DNA of 64,000 bases from Paracoccaceae bacterium (GCA_007694945.1 REER01000077.1:1-64000); one strand, 5' to 3'; shown: positions 8,772 through 17,313, counted from the first letter of the stretch. Translations and numbers: made by a program. The notes: generated by a model from the letters alone, not told the origin.

Positions 8772-9512
8772 TTACGCCGCGTCGCCCCGCACCGCTTGCG
8801 CATTGCGCGCAAAGCGCAGGTAATGGGGCGCGCGCCCTTCGCGCAGGGCCTTCTGCTCATAGCGGGTCGAATACCAGCCCTCCCAGGGCTGCGCCCAATC
8901 CTCGGGCGCGGGCGTCAGGCAGTCGAATCCGGCGGGCGGCACTTCTTCCATGGTCTGACGCACATAATCTGGGATATCGGTCGCCACATGCAGCACGGTC
9001 CCCGGATGCATCACCCGGGCCAGCGGGTCGAGATATTCGGGCGTGACGAAACGGCGGCGGTGGTGGCGGGCCTTGGGCCATGGGTCGGGGTAGAGCAGAA
9101 AGACCCCGGCAAGGCAGCGATCCGGCAACACATCAAAGAGGTCGCGCACGTCCCAAGGGTAGATGCGCAGATTGTCGACCCCGGCATGCCGGATCTTGCC
9201 CAAGAGCATCGCCACCCCGTTGATATAGGGCTCGCAGCCGATGAAGCCCTGCTTGGGGTGGCTTTCGCATTGATGCACCAGATGCTCGCCGCCACCGAAA
9301 CCCACTTCAAGCCAGAGCCGCCGGTCATCGCCGAAGAAGGCGCGCGGATCGACGGTTTTGCGCTCGGGGTTGTCCTCAATGCTGACCCCGACCGGGCGGA
9401 GCGCGTGCAGATCCTCGTCGAGATAGCGTTGCTGTGCTGGCTTGAGCGTCTTGCCCTTGATCCGGCCATAGAAATTGCGCGGCGCGGCGTCTGGCCTCGA
9501 TCGCGATGTCAT
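8772..9512 (-). CDS. trmB: tRNA (guanine-N7-)-methyltransferase
   Basis: 246 residues. SAM-dependent enzyme making m7G46 in the tRNA variable loop. The SAM-binding motif WLEVGFGGGEHL, the conserved IGCEPYINGVA and the catalytic YPDPWPKARHHRRRF motif are all present. The start at 9512 (MTSRSRPD) has AGGAGGG 5 nt upstream; a longer frame to 9566 lacks this support. No obvious operon partner; the next minus-strand gene is the small repeat ORF 83 bases downstream. Confidence 0.96.
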   Translation of the reverse strand: MTSRSRPDAAPRNFYGRIKGKTLKPAQQRYLDEDLHALRPVGVSIEDNPERKTVDPRAFFGDDRRLWLEVGFGGGEHLVHQCESHPKQGFIGCEPYINGVAMLLGKIRHAGVDNLRIYPWDVRDLFDVLPDRCLAGVFLLYPDPWPKARHHRRRFVTPEYLDPLARVMHPGTVLHVATDIPDYVRQTMEEVPPAGFDCLTPAPEDWAQPWEGWYSTRYEQKALREGRAPHYLRFARNAQAVRGDAA

Positions 9513-9694
9513 GACAGCCCTCCTGTTGTGCGTGCGGCTATGCCCTGACTTGCAAGGGGCCGTCAAGCCGACCGGCCACTGGGTTTACAATCCGGCCTCG
9601 GCACGGCATCATATAATAGAGCAAGGAGTTACCGCGCGAGCTTGCGCGCCTCTGCCATTCACCCCCCCAAACCCACTGACAGGAGAGACGCTCC

Positions 9695-10132
9695 ATGACG
9701 CAGGCAACCGCCGGCACCATCGTGCAATTTCACTACACGGGCACGCTCGAAGATGGCACGGTCTTCGATTCGTCCCAGGGACGCGAGCCGCTCGAGTTCG
9801 AAATGGGCTCGGGCATGATCATCCCGGGCCTCGACCGTGCCATCGAGGGCATGAGCGCGGGCGAAGAGAAGACAGTCACCATCCCCTGCGCCGAAGCTTA
9901 TGGCGATTACCGGCCCGAGGGTCGGCAGGATGTGCCGCGTGAACAGTTCCCCGACAACATCCCGCTCGAAGCGGGAACCCAACTGCAGATGCAAACCCAG
10001 GATGGACGCGCCATCCCTGTCGTGATCGCAGAGGTCGGCCCCGAACTCGTGACGCTGGACGCCAATCATCCGCTGGCAGGCAAGGACCTGACCTTCGCGG
10101 TCGAGGTGGTCTCGGTCAGCACGCAGGATTGA
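9695..10132 (+). CDS. FKBP-type peptidyl-prolyl isomerase, SlyD-like
   Basis: 145 residues. N-terminal FKBP half (VQFHYTGTLEDGTVFDSS, GMIIPGLDRAIEGM) interrupted by an insert-in-flap domain (AEAYGDYRPEGRQDVPREQFP... VTLDANHPLAGKDLTF), the SlyD arrangement. SlyD proteins combine proline isomerase and chaperone activity in the cytoplasm. The histidine/cysteine-rich nickel-binding tail of E. coli SlyD is missing, so a metallochaperone role is unlikely. Start supported by AGGAGAG about 8 nt upstream. Confidence 0.92.
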   Translation: MTQATAGTIVQFHYTGTLEDGTVFDSSQGREPLEFEMGSGMIIPGLDRAIEGMSAGEEKTVTIPCAEAYGDYRPEGRQDVPREQFPDNIPLEAGTQLQMQTQDGRAIPVVIAEVGPELVTLDANHPLAGKDLTFAVEVVSVSTQD

Positions 10133-10158
10133 GTCGCGACAGGTTCTGATGGTTCTTC

Positions 10159-10190
10159 GGGGGCCATGCGCCAAAAGGCGCGCGGCCCCC
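10159..10190. terminator. Strong GC hairpin between convergent genes
   Basis: GGGGGCC (10159-10165) pairs with GGCCCCC (10184-10190), with an inner GCGCC-AAAA-GGCGC stem. There is no good T tract on either side. On minus it is preceded by CCAAATATTGC, which resembles a degenerate member of the CTTCATCTTGCC/TACTC repeat described elsewhere. Probable bidirectional transcript end for the FKBP and RTX genes. Confidence 0.6.
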
Positions 10191-10302
10191 GCAATATTTG
10201 GTCAAACTCCGCTGAGGAAAGTGGTCTCGGGCAAGGTTTTCGCCAAAGCCGATCAGGGTGCAGGTGCCCTGCTGCGATGCCAGTGCGACCCACTGAGCAG
10301 GC

Positions 10303-11397
10303 TCATTCTGCGGCCAGTATCTCGGTCGGCAGTTCCGCCACAAGAGCGATATCTTCGGCGACAAGGTCGGGCGCACTGACGACAAAGGCAACGATCTGCC
10401 CGTCAAGCTGGATCCGGGCGGTTGCCGGGTCACTGGCATCAAACCCCACAGTGACGACCGGTGCTGCCAGCCGCTCCGGGTCGTAGTGCAGGGTGATCTG
10501 GTCCTGATGCGGGTTGTAGTCGAGGATGGTCGCGGGCGCGGCACCGGCCAGCCAATCGCCGAGCGCGAAGACATCCGCTCCTTCGCCGCCATGCAGCATA
10601 TCGCCCTGACCGGTGATTAGCAGATCATCGCCTGCTCCGCCATTGAGGAAATTGGCACCGCTGATATCGCGCCCGGTGTCATCGAGCTTCGCCCCGACAA
10701 GAGTATCATCGCCCGCCCCGCCCATAAGCACATTCGCGCCGCCGCCTGCGATCAGCAGGTCATCGCCCCAGCCGCCTTCGAGCGTGTCATTGCCGCTGCC
10801 GCCGATCAGCCGGTCGTTGCCCTCGCCGCCGATCAGGTGATTGTCGCCACTCTCCGCGATCAGCACAGTATCGCCACCATTGCCGATAAGCGTGTCATTG
10901 CCCGCGCCGCCGATCAGCGTGTCGCCTGCCCCCGACCCGACCAGCCTGTCATCGCCGTCCGTGCCGATCTGCACGCCCGGCTCGGGTGCCGAAGCTGGGG
11001 GGTAGGCGTCACTGCTATGGATGCGCTCGCCCAGATTGTCATAGAGGCCAGCATCCGGGTCCTCGGGTGGGGTCGGATTGGAGCCGCCGCTGCCAGAACC
11101 TTGCGCTGGGGCTGTTGGGTCAAGATACTCGACAACCGGCTCGTCGTCATAGGGCTCGATCAGCGCTTCCGACTCGTTGAGGTCCGTTTCGGCGATTGCG
11201 TCGGTTGGCGCTGTGACCGGGGGCGAACGGTCGTTTTCCAAGTCCAGCAACAACGAACCCGTCGCGGGGCTGCTCTCTGCCTCTGCATCATCGTTTTCTT
11301 CGCTGTCGACCTCACCATCGCCGTCATCCGACGATACCAGCATATCCGTCATGGATAGCGCCGCCGCGGCGGCGACCATTGCGAACAGGAACCACAT
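10303..11397 (-). CDS. Membrane-anchored protein with RTX-type calcium-binding repeats
   Basis: 364 residues. An N-terminal hydrophobic helix (WFLFAMVAAAAALSM) is followed by a very acidic linker (residues about 25-130, rich in D, E, S and P), then roughly eight glycine/aspartate nonapeptides of the GGxGxDxLx type (about 140-275), and a C-terminal beta-rich tail of about 90 residues. The repeats would fold as a calcium-binding beta-roll outside the cytoplasm. Unlike secreted RTX toxins it has an N-terminal anchor and no toxin or protease domain. Start at ATG 11397 is preferred over GTG 11400. No type I secretion genes are nearby. Function unknown. Confidence 0.8.
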   Translation of the reverse strand: MWFLFAMVAAAAALSMTDMLVSSDDGDGEVDSEENDDAEAESSPATGSLLLDLENDRSPPVTAPTDAIAETDLNESEALIEPYDDEPVVEYLDPTAPAQGSGSGGSNPTPPEDPDAGLYDNLGERIHSSDAYPPASAPEPGVQIGTDGDDRLVGSGAGDTLIGGAGNDTLIGNGGDTVLIAESGDNHLIGGEGNDRLIGGSGNDTLEGGWGDDLLIAGGGANVLMGGAGDDTLVGAKLDDTGRDISGANFLNGGAGDDLLITGQGDMLHGGEGADVFALGDWLAGAAPATILDYNPHQDQITLHYDPERLAAPVVTVGFDASDPATARIQLDGQIVAFVVSAPDLVAEDIALVAELPTEILAAE

Positions 11398-11722
11398 CAC
11401 TCATCCACCCACTTGAAAAATCAGCCTTACGGCCGGACACCCCATTCGCAATATGCCATGGCGACCTCTCTCGGTTAAGTCAAAACCTCTGTTTTCACAG
11501 AACAATCCGGGAAATTGGTTAACGCGTGCCTTCGCGAAACGGCCGTATCTCGGGCAGTGCGGACGCTGTGCGACACCCTGCATGACACTGACCAATGGGG
11601 GTTTTCATCGCGTCCGAATTGGTCTAATGGCCCTTTGCGTGTGTTGCTGGCACATGACAGGGCCTTGCTGGACGACATCCCGGCCTGCGCCGTCACAGAC
11701 CATCAGAAAAAAGGAGACCGCG
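11398..11722. other. Gap between divergent RTX-repeat gene and rpsO
   Basis: 325 bases without a convincing gene. It must hold both promoters. I see only a 6-bp inverted repeat ACCAAT (11591-11596)/ATTGGT (11628-11633) and the rpsO ribosome binding site. A long frame running into rpsO from 11453 has no homologous look and is rejected as an extension. Confidence 0.6.
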
Positions 11723-11992
11723 ATGTCGATTACTGCTGACGACAAGGAACGCCTGATAAAGGAATATGCGCGCGCCGAGGGTGACACCGGCTCGCCGGAA
11801 GTGCAGGTGGCCGTGCTGACGAAACGCATCAGCAACCTGACCGAGCATTTCAAGACCCATAAGAAAGACAATCATTCGCGCCGCGGCTTGCTGAAGCTGG
11901 TTGCCACCCGCCGCAAGCTACTTGACTATCTGCGCGGCAAGGATGAGGGCCGCTACCGCGACCTTATCGGCAAGCTGGGCATCCGTCGCTAA
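11723..11992 (+). CDS. rpsO: 30S ribosomal protein S15
   Basis: 89 residues, the usual length. [33 protein letters not shown], the [11 protein letters not shown] stretch and the C-terminal [12 protein letters not shown] are diagnostic of uS15, which binds 16S rRNA in the platform. AAGGAG at 11710-11715 fixes the start. In many bacteria pnp follows directly; here a strong hairpin and a TetR gene on the other strand follow instead. Confidence 0.98.
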   Translation: MSITADDKERLIKEYARAEGDTGSPEVQVAVLTKRISNLTEHFKTHKKDNHSRRGLLKLVATRRKLLDYLRGKDEGRYRDLIGKLGIRR

Positions 11993-12047
11993 GCTTTGCT
12001 TGGATGGTGGGTGCAGCGCGCTCACCCAACCATGCGAGACTGTCTTT

Positions 12048-12080
12048 CACAACGCCCGCCGGGACTCGACGGGCGTTGTG
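12048..12080 (+). terminator. Hairpin downstream of rpsO
   Basis: An 11-bp perfect stem (12048-12058 with 12070-12080, arms CACAACGCCCG/CGGGCGTTGTG) with an 11-nt loop, 55 bases after the rpsO stop. T-poor downstream, so it may act as a transcript-stabilising stem or a weak terminator. Confidence 0.65.
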
Positions 12081-12121
12081 CATGTTATTGAGGCGGACCG
12101 TCTGACTGGCTCCGCAATGGC

Positions 12122-12718
12122 TCAGTTCAGACTTTCAATGCCGCCCAAGAGCAGATCGGTCGCCAGATCGGCATAACCCTCGCGCGTGATCGGACCGCCT
12201 TCGCGAAACCACATATAGACCCAGTTCACCATGCCGAAGAGCGACATGGTGACCGGCATCAGCAGCGGACGGTTCGCGTCGATATCGGGGCGGATAGCAC
12301 GGAGGATGCCTGCGACATGACGTGTGATGCGCCGCTCTATGGCGAGGATTTCTGCGCGCTCTGCCTCGGGTAGGGAATGCGTGCCGTTGAGCTGGAGCTT
12401 GTGATAGTCATCGGCGTCGCGGTATTGCTCGAGGATCGTATGCACCAACTGGCGCAACCGTTCGCGCGGGGGAGCCTCTGGGGAATCCGCAGCAAGGATC
12501 GCGGCCTCCAACTCGCCCAGATTGGTGCGCAGGATGTCGAAGATCAGCGCGTCTCGGCTGGTATAGTAGTGGTAGAGCAGAGCTTTCGAGACCTCGGCAC
12601 GGGCCGCGATTTGTGACATCGAAGCGCGGTCCATGCCTGACTCGGCAAAGACCGCCGCCGCACTGCGCAGGATGGCGCGTTGCTTGTCCTCGAAATCATG
12701 CGCGCGTGAGCGGGCCAT
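12122..12718 (-). CDS. TetR family regulator of the paaI-paaK operon
   Basis: 198 residues. N-terminal TetR helix-turn-helix (ILRSAAAVFAESGMDRASMSQIAARAEVSKALLYHYYTSRDAL, about residues 15-58) and a ligand-binding C-terminal domain. The start ATG lies 1 base after the paaK stop and is preceded by GAGGG; longer upstream frames overlap paaK. As the last gene of the paaI-paaK unit it is probably a PaaR-type repressor that senses phenylacetyl-CoA and acts on the palindrome at 14536-14547. That ligand is inferred from context only. Confidence 0.88.
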   Translation of the reverse strand: MARSRAHDFEDKQRAILRSAAAVFAESGMDRASMSQIAARAEVSKALLYHYYTSRDALIFDILRTNLGELEAAILAADSPEAPPRERLRQLVHTILEQYRDADDYHKLQLNGTHSLPEAERAEILAIERRITRHVAGILRAIRPDIDANRPLLMPVTMSLFGMVNWVYMWFREGGPITREGYADLATDLLLGGIESLN

Positions 12719-12719
12719 C

Positions 12720-14033
12720 TCAACCCTCTTTCGGGCGATTGTCCACCACGCGCTTGGCCTTGCCCTCGGAGCGCGGTGCCCCGCCGGGCTCGTGCACGAT
12801 CGTCTTCGCACTCACACCGAGCGTGCTCTTGATATGGTGCACCAGTGCGCGGGACTCAGCGTCGCGGGCCTCACGACTGGCGGCGCCTTCAACGGCTTCG
12901 GTATGCACGATCATCGCATCCATCCGCCCCTCGCGCACCAGCTCGATCTGGAAATGGGGTGCCAGCCCCTCGCATTTCAGGATCTGCTCTTCGATCTGGG
13001 TGGGGAAGATATTGACCCCGCGCAGGATGATCATGTCATCCGACCGCCCCGTGATCTTCTCGATCCGGCGCATCGAGCGCGCGGTGCCGGGCAGAAGCCG
13101 CGTGAGGTCACGCGTGCGGTAGCGGATGATCGGCAGCCCTTCCTTGGTGAGCGTGGTGAAAACGAGTTCCCCCATCTCGCCATCGGGCAGCACTTCGCCG
13201 GTCTCTGGGTTGATAATCTCGGGGTAGAAATGATCCTCCCACAGGTGCAGCCCGTCCTTGGCCTCGACGCATTCATTCGCCACGCCCGGACCCATAACCT
13301 CTGACAGGCCATAGATATCGACTGCATGCATGTCGAAGGCTTCCTCGATCTCGAGTCGCATGGAATTGGTCCAGGGCTCAGCGCCGAAGATGCCCACGGC
13401 CAGCGAACTTTCGCGCGGGTCGAGCCCGGCGCGCTGGAAGCCGTCGAGAATCGAGAGCATGTAGGAGGGCGTCACCATAATGATGCGCGGCTTGAAATCA
13501 TCGATCAGCGTCACCTGCCGTTCGGTCATCCCGCCCGAGACCGGGACGACAGTGCAGCCCAGCCGCTCGGCGCCATAATGCGCGCCAAGCCCACCGGTAA
13601 ACAGCCCATAGCCGTAGGCGATATGCACGATATCGCCCGCGCGCCCACCCGACGCGCGGATCGAGCGGGCGACGAGATTGGCCCAGGTGTCGATATCGCG
13701 GCGGGTATAGCCCACAACTGTGGGCTTGCCGGTGGTGCCGGAGGAGGCATGGACGCGCACGAGCTGTTCGCGTGGCACTGCGAACATGCCGAACGGATAG
13801 GTGTCGCGCAGGTCAGTCTTGACCGTGAAGGGGAATTTGGCAAGGTCGGCCAGCGTGTGAAGGTCATCGGGGTGCACGCCATGCGCGTCGAAGCGCTGGC
13901 GGTAGAAGGGCGAGCCCTCATAGGCATGGTGCAGCGACCATTTCAGCCGTTCAAGCTGGAGCGCGGCGATTTCATCGCGCGAGGCGGTCTCGATCGGCTC
14001 CAGATCGCCGGGTTTCGGGGACAGGTCTTCCAT
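12720..14033 (-). CDS. paaK: Phenylacetate-CoA ligase
   Basis: 437 residues. Adenylate-forming enzyme converting phenylacetate, ATP and CoA to phenylacetyl-CoA, the first step of aerobic phenylacetate breakdown. The P-loop-like AMP motif ASSGTTGKPTVVGY lies at about residues 95-108, YGLSEVMGPGVA at about 240 and the hinge/C-terminal domain with GRSDDMIILRGVNIFP at about 325-340. Length matches PaaK. It sits 2 bases after paaI in one operon. The ring-epoxidase genes paaABCDE are not in the window. Confidence 0.95.
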   Translation of the reverse strand: MEDLSPKPGDLEPIETASRDEIAALQLERLKWSLHHAYEGSPFYRQRFDAHGVHPDDLHTLADLAKFPFTVKTDLRDTYPFGMFAVPREQLVRVHASSGTTGKPTVVGYTRRDIDTWANLVARSIRASGGRAGDIVHIAYGYGLFTGGLGAHYGAERLGCTVVPVSGGMTERQVTLIDDFKPRIIMVTPSYMLSILDGFQRAGLDPRESSLAVGIFGAEPWTNSMRLEIEEAFDMHAVDIYGLSEVMGPGVANECVEAKDGLHLWEDHFYPEIINPETGEVLPDGEMGELVFTTLTKEGLPIIRYRTRDLTRLLPGTARSMRRIEKITGRSDDMIILRGVNIFPTQIEEQILKCEGLAPHFQIELVREGRMDAMIVHTEAVEGAASREARDAESRALVHHIKSTLGVSAKTIVHEPGGAPRSEGKAKRVVDNRPKEG

Positions 14034-14035
14034 GG

Positions 14036-14464
14036 TTACTCCTCCCTCAAATGCGTGCCGGGGATAACACGCGAATGCCCCCGGAATTCGGCGACGATGG
14101 TGCCTGACTCATTGGTGACGCGCACATCATAGATGCCAGAGCGCCCGCGTCGGCTCACCTCACGGGCATGGGCCATCAGCCGCGCGCCGCGTTCGACCGG
14201 CTCCAGATAACTGACCGCGCAATGCTGGGCGACGACGCGCTGGTTGTAGCTGTTGCAGGCAAAGGCAAAGGCCGAATCGGCCAGCGTGAAGATATAGCCG
14301 CCATGGCACATGCCATGGCCATTGGTCATATGCTCAGTGATGGACATCGAGAGCACGGCCTCGCCGGGTGCGATGTGGTCCAGCGTCATGCCCAGCCGCT
14401 GGCTAGCGCTGTCATCGTTCCACATGGCGGCGGCGGAAGCCTCGGCAATCTGTTGCGGCTTCAT
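14036..14464 (-). CDS. paaI: Acyl-CoA thioesterase PaaI
   Basis: 142 residues. Hotdog-fold thioesterase that hydrolyses stalled ring-hydroxylated phenylacetyl-CoA intermediates, releasing CoA. The catalytic region MTNGHGMCHGGYIFTLADSAFAFACNS matches PaaI (E. coli has NGHQSCHGG). The ATG at 14464 aligns with the known family N-terminus; the frame stays open up to 14530, but that upper ATG lies at or upstream of the likely transcription start. A 10-codon leader ORF with a strong ribosome binding site ends on the start codon (ATGA), suggesting coupling. First gene of paaI-paaK-tetR. Confidence 0.88.
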   Translation of the reverse strand: MKPQQIAEASAAAMWNDDSASQRLGMTLDHIAPGEAVLSMSITEHMTNGHGMCHGGYIFTLADSAFAFACNSYNQRVVAQHCAVSYLEPVERGARLMAHAREVSRRGRSGIYDVRVTNESGTIVAEFRGHSRVIPGTHLREE

Positions 14465-14493
14465 GAGTGCCGCGCTTGACTGGGTGCGTGCAT
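14461..14493 (-). CDS. Possible 10-codon leader ORF coupled to paaI
   Basis: ATG at 14493 is preceded by AGGGAGGAG at ideal spacing, whereas the paaI ATG at 14464 has no Shine-Dalgarno of its own. The frame reads MHAPSQARHS and its stop TGA overlaps the paaI start as ATGA. It could feed ribosomes to paaI by termination-reinitiation. The peptide itself has no visible function. Confidence 0.4.
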   Translation of the reverse strand: MHAPSQARHS

Positions 14494-14535
14494 GTCGGAT
14501 CTCCTCCCTGATCCGGAAGGAGATTTGCATAAGCC

Positions 14536-14547
14536 GACCGCTCGGTC
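14536..14547 (-). promoter_or_regulatory. TetR-type operator upstream of paaI
   Basis: A perfect palindrome GACCG-CT-CGGTC. On minus it overlaps TTGACC (14549-14544), a good -35 match, although the -10 (AAATCT at 14526-14521) is weak. GACCGNNCGGTC palindromes are common TetR-family operators. Position suggests autorepression of paaI-paaK-tetR. Confidence 0.75.
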
Positions 14548-14589
14548 AATTCTGTTTCTGCACCAGATGCGGCATGGCCTTTGCGGGGA

Positions 14590-15471
14590 TTACAACCCGT
14601 CGAGAAACGCGCCCAAAGCCTCGGCTGTCGCTTGCGGCGCTGTGTCGGGGAAGAAATGGCCGCCGCGGATGGCCTGCGCCTGCATCTGCGCGAGCCGGTC
14701 GGCCCATGTGGCTGGCACGTCATAGGCCTTCGCCATGGCCCCCTCGGCGCCGTAAAGCACCAGCGCCGGACAAGAGAGTTTGCGGCAAAGGTCGGCGGCG
14801 TCGTGCGCCATGTCATGGGCAATCGCTGCGCGGTAATCCTGACACATGCCGAAGATCGTCTCGGACCGGCGCCAGGCCGCGCGATAGGCGGACAATAGCT
14901 CGGGTGCGAAATCGTCGAGACTGGCACCGCCCCAGCCCAGCAGGCAGGCCTCGAAGAAATAATCCGGGTCCGCGCCGATCAGCGTTTCGGGGAAGGGGTG
15001 TGGCTGGGACAGAAAAAACCAATGATAATAGGTCTTCGCTACATCGTGGGTCAATTCGCTGAGCAGCAGATGCGTGGGAACGATATCCATGATCGTCAGG
15101 CTCTGCACCCGCCCGGGAGCGTCGCGCGCCATGCGATGCGCCACCCGAGCGCCGCGATCATGACCCGCGAGGTGAAAGCGATGGTGATCAAGCGTCTCCA
15201 TCAGACCGAACAGGTCCTGACCCATCGCGCGAAAGCTGTAGGCATTGCACTCCTGTGGCCGGTCCTGCCCGGGCTTGCCTGAGGCGCCATAGCCGCGCAA
15301 ATCGGGTGTGATGACCGTGTAACGGCTTGCAAGATGTGCCGCGATGGGGCGCCACATGGCGCGGGTCTGTGGAAAGCCATGCAGCAGCAGGACGGGCGGG
15401 CCATCGCCTAAGACATCGAACGCGACATTGACCCCATCAATACTGATCCGCTGATCCTGCGTGCTGAACAT
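14590..15471 (-). CDS. Fluoroacetate/haloacetate dehalogenase-type alpha/beta hydrolase
   Basis: 293 residues. Alpha/beta hydrolase with aspartate nucleophile in GHDRGAR (D105; arginines R106 and R109 match the carboxylate-binding pair of fluoroacetate dehalogenase), oxyanion motif HGFPQT, the halide-binding pair HW in YYHWFFLSQP (H150-W151), tyrosine Y213 in QDYRA and catalytic histidine H272. This full set separates it from epoxide hydrolases, which have two tyrosines and lack the HDRxxR arginines. Family reaction: hydrolysis of haloacetate to glycolate. Stand-alone gene; no halide exporter is visible, so the natural substrate may differ. Confidence 0.85.
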   Translation of the reverse strand: MFSTQDQRISIDGVNVAFDVLGDGPPVLLLHGFPQTRAMWRPIAAHLASRYTVITPDLRGYGASGKPGQDRPQECNAYSFRAMGQDLFGLMETLDHHRFHLAGHDRGARVAHRMARDAPGRVQSLTIMDIVPTHLLLSELTHDVAKTYYHWFFLSQPHPFPETLIGADPDYFFEACLLGWGGASLDDFAPELLSAYRAAWRRSETIFGMCQDYRAAIAHDMAHDAADLCRKLSCPALVLYGAEGAMAKAYDVPATWADRLAQMQAQAIRGGHFFPDTAPQATAEALGAFLDGL

Positions 15472-15533
15472 GATACCTCCACCAGATGAAGCAGCATCGG
15501 GCGGAGGCGGGCCCGGGTCAACAGTGGACAGGC

Positions 15534-15887
15534 TCAGCGCAGGCGCATATCGGCCTGATCGCCTTGGCCTTGGTCAGAGATAAACCGCAAGGTGTTACCA
15601 TCACGCAGCACAAGCTGGCAATTATAGGGGTCGCCCGAACTGCCGAATTCCAGTGTGCGGCAGAAATAGCCGTCGCGCCATTCCCATTCGCCGCCAACCT
15701 GCATCCCGAAACCGCGCCCTGTGATCTGGCCCTGCGGCAGCACCTGCAGTCGGATGCCAAGCCGCGTCAGCTCGCGCCCCTCGACCAGCGCCCGGAAAGT
15801 CGTTTCTTCGCGAACCGGTTGGAAATCGGCAAGGGCGGGCGTTGCTGCCATCACCATTGCAGCACCAATGACAAACAGGCCACGCAT
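15534..15887 (-). CDS. Small periplasmic protein of unknown function
   Basis: 117 residues with a clear signal peptide (MRGLFVIGAAMVMAATPALA, cleavage after ALA). The mature part is about 97 residues with two cysteines (FCRTLEF and YNCQLVL) that could form a disulfide, and a C-terminal WEWRDGYFCRTLE...GNTLRFIS pattern seen in small Rhodobacteraceae secreted proteins. I do not recognise a named family. It lies between the dehalogenase and dapB, all on minus, with gaps of about 60-70 bases. Confidence 0.75.
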   Translation of the reverse strand: MRGLFVIGAAMVMAATPALADFQPVREETTFRALVEGRELTRLGIRLQVLPQGQITGRGFGMQVGGEWEWRDGYFCRTLEFGSSGDPYNCQLVLRDGNTLRFISDQGQGDQADMRLR

Positions 15888-15959
15888 TTTCCACCTCGTT
15901 CATTCGTGTCAGACAGTGCTGTTACGCAGAAGACCGCAGATCGGTTTCAAATTACTTGG

Positions 15960-16766
15960 TCAGCGCGCAAGACCCAGCACATCGAGCATGGAATATTCCC
16001 CAGGCCCCTGTGTCTGCAGCCAGAGCGCGGCGCGTAGCGCGCCGCGCACGAATAGCGCACGGTCCGAGGCGACATGGCGCAGCGTGATCCGCTCGCCCTC
16101 GCCTGCAAAGATTACGTCATGCTCACCAACGTAATCGCCACCGCGAATGGCGTGAAAGCCGATGGCTCCGGGCGCGCGCGCGCCCGTGATCCCGTCGCGG
16201 CCCCGGTCAGCGACATCGCCCAGAGCCACGCCGCGGCCTTCGGCGGCGGCATCGCCCAGCATCAGCGCGGTGCCAGAGGGTGCATCGACCTTGTGGCGAT
16301 GATGCGCTTCGACAATCTCGATATCATATTCACTGCCCAGCGCTGCCGCGACCTGTCGCGTGAGCGTGACCAGCAGGTTCACGCCAAGGCTCATATTGCC
16401 CGCGCGCACGATCCGGCCCGTTTCGGCGGCGCGCGAAATCGCCGCGAGGTCGTCCTCGCTGAAGCCGGTGGTGCCGATGACATGGGCAACACCCGCGCGC
16501 GCGGCCTCCTGCGCCAGTGCGACAGTGACAGCGGGAGTGGTGAAGTCGATCACGACATCCGAGGCGGCGAGCGCCTCGGCCCGGTCCGAGGTCACGATAA
16601 GCCCGCGCGGCGGGCCACCCATGGCCGCGCCCAGATCGCGGCTTGCCCAGTCGTGCCCCTCGCGTTCGACAGCACCAGTTAGTGTGGCGCTGTCACTCTC
16701 ATCGATCAGCCGGATCAGAATCTGGCCCATGCGCCCCGATGCGCCCATCACTGCCATCCGCACCAT
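15960..16766 (-). CDS. dapB: 4-hydroxy-tetrahydrodipicolinate reductase
   Basis: 268 residues. NAD(P)H-dependent reductase of the lysine/diaminopimelate pathway. N-terminal Rossmann motif [21 protein letters not shown] and VIGTTGF; the catalytic [16 protein letters not shown] with the signature histidines and lysine; C-terminal tetramerisation region [23 protein letters not shown]. Length and motifs are standard. Divergent from rbfA. Confidence 0.97.
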   Translation of the reverse strand: MVRMAVMGASGRMGQILIRLIDESDSATLTGAVEREGHDWASRDLGAAMGGPPRGLIVTSDRAEALAASDVVIDFTTPAVTVALAQEAARAGVAHVIGTTGFSEDDLAAISRAAETGRIVRAGNMSLGVNLLVTLTRQVAAALGSEYDIEIVEAHHRHKVDAPSGTALMLGDAAAEGRGVALGDVADRGRDGITGARAPGAIGFHAIRGGDYVGEHDVIFAGEGERITLRHVASDRALFVRGALRAALWLQTQGPGEYSMLDVLGLAR

Positions 16767-16890
16767 TTATGCCTCCATCGATTGCCAGTTCGACCGCCCA
16801 TGCGCGTGATCGCGCGCATCCATAGCGCTGCGGTCAGAAAATGGCAAAGCCTCGTTGCGCGTGGGGATGTGATCACCTACGTATTCTGAC

Positions 16891-17313
16891 ATGGCAAAAT
16901 CGCGCTTCGACTCGGGCCGCGGGCCCTCTCAACGGCAGCTTCGCGTGGGCGAGCTGATCCGGCGCAACCTCTCGGAGGTTCTGGCGCGCGGGGATGTGCA
17001 TGACCCGGAGCTTTCGCGCGTCCCGATCACGGTCAGCGAGGTCCGCGCCTCGCCCGATCTGCGGGTGGCGACGGCTTTCGTCATGCCGCTGGGCGGGCGC
17101 GATCAGGACGGGGCGTTGGCGGCCCTGCGCCGCAACAAGGCCGAGCTGCGCCATCTGGTCGCGCGCGGCATGGCGCTGAAATACACCCCCGATCTGCGCT
17201 TTCAGATCGATGAGAGTTTCGACCGCATGGACGAAACCCGCAGGCTGTTGCAGGACGAGCGCGTGCAGCGCGATATCGCGAGCGGGTCGGATGAGGATGA
17301 CGTGCAGCGCTAG
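16891..17313 (+). CDS. rbfA: 30S ribosome-binding factor A
   Basis: 140 residues. KH-type RNA-binding cold-shock factor required for 16S rRNA 5'-end maturation. RQLRVGELIRRNLSEVLARG and ITVSEVRASPDLRVATAFVMPLGG are typical, with PDLRFQIDESFDRMDETRRLL near the end. The C-terminal acidic tail SDEDDVQR overlaps the start of the next gene. The rbfA-(phosphodiester glycosidase)-truB order is common in this family of bacteria. Confidence 0.95.
   Translation: MAKSRFDSGRGPSQRQLRVGELIRRNLSEVLARGDVHDPELSRVPITVSEVRASPDLRVATAFVMPLGGRDQDGALAALRRNKAELRHLVARGMALKYTPDLRFQIDESFDRMDETRRLLQDERVQRDIASGSDEDDVQR

Noticed and set aside
10600-11000. Apparent repeat array that could look like CRISPR
   Set aside because: It is the degenerate nonapeptide coding repeat of the RTX-type protein; spacing is 27 nt without unique spacers.
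11453-11722. N-terminal extension of rpsO
   Set aside because: S15 starts at 11723 with AAGGAG; the extension is not like any S15.
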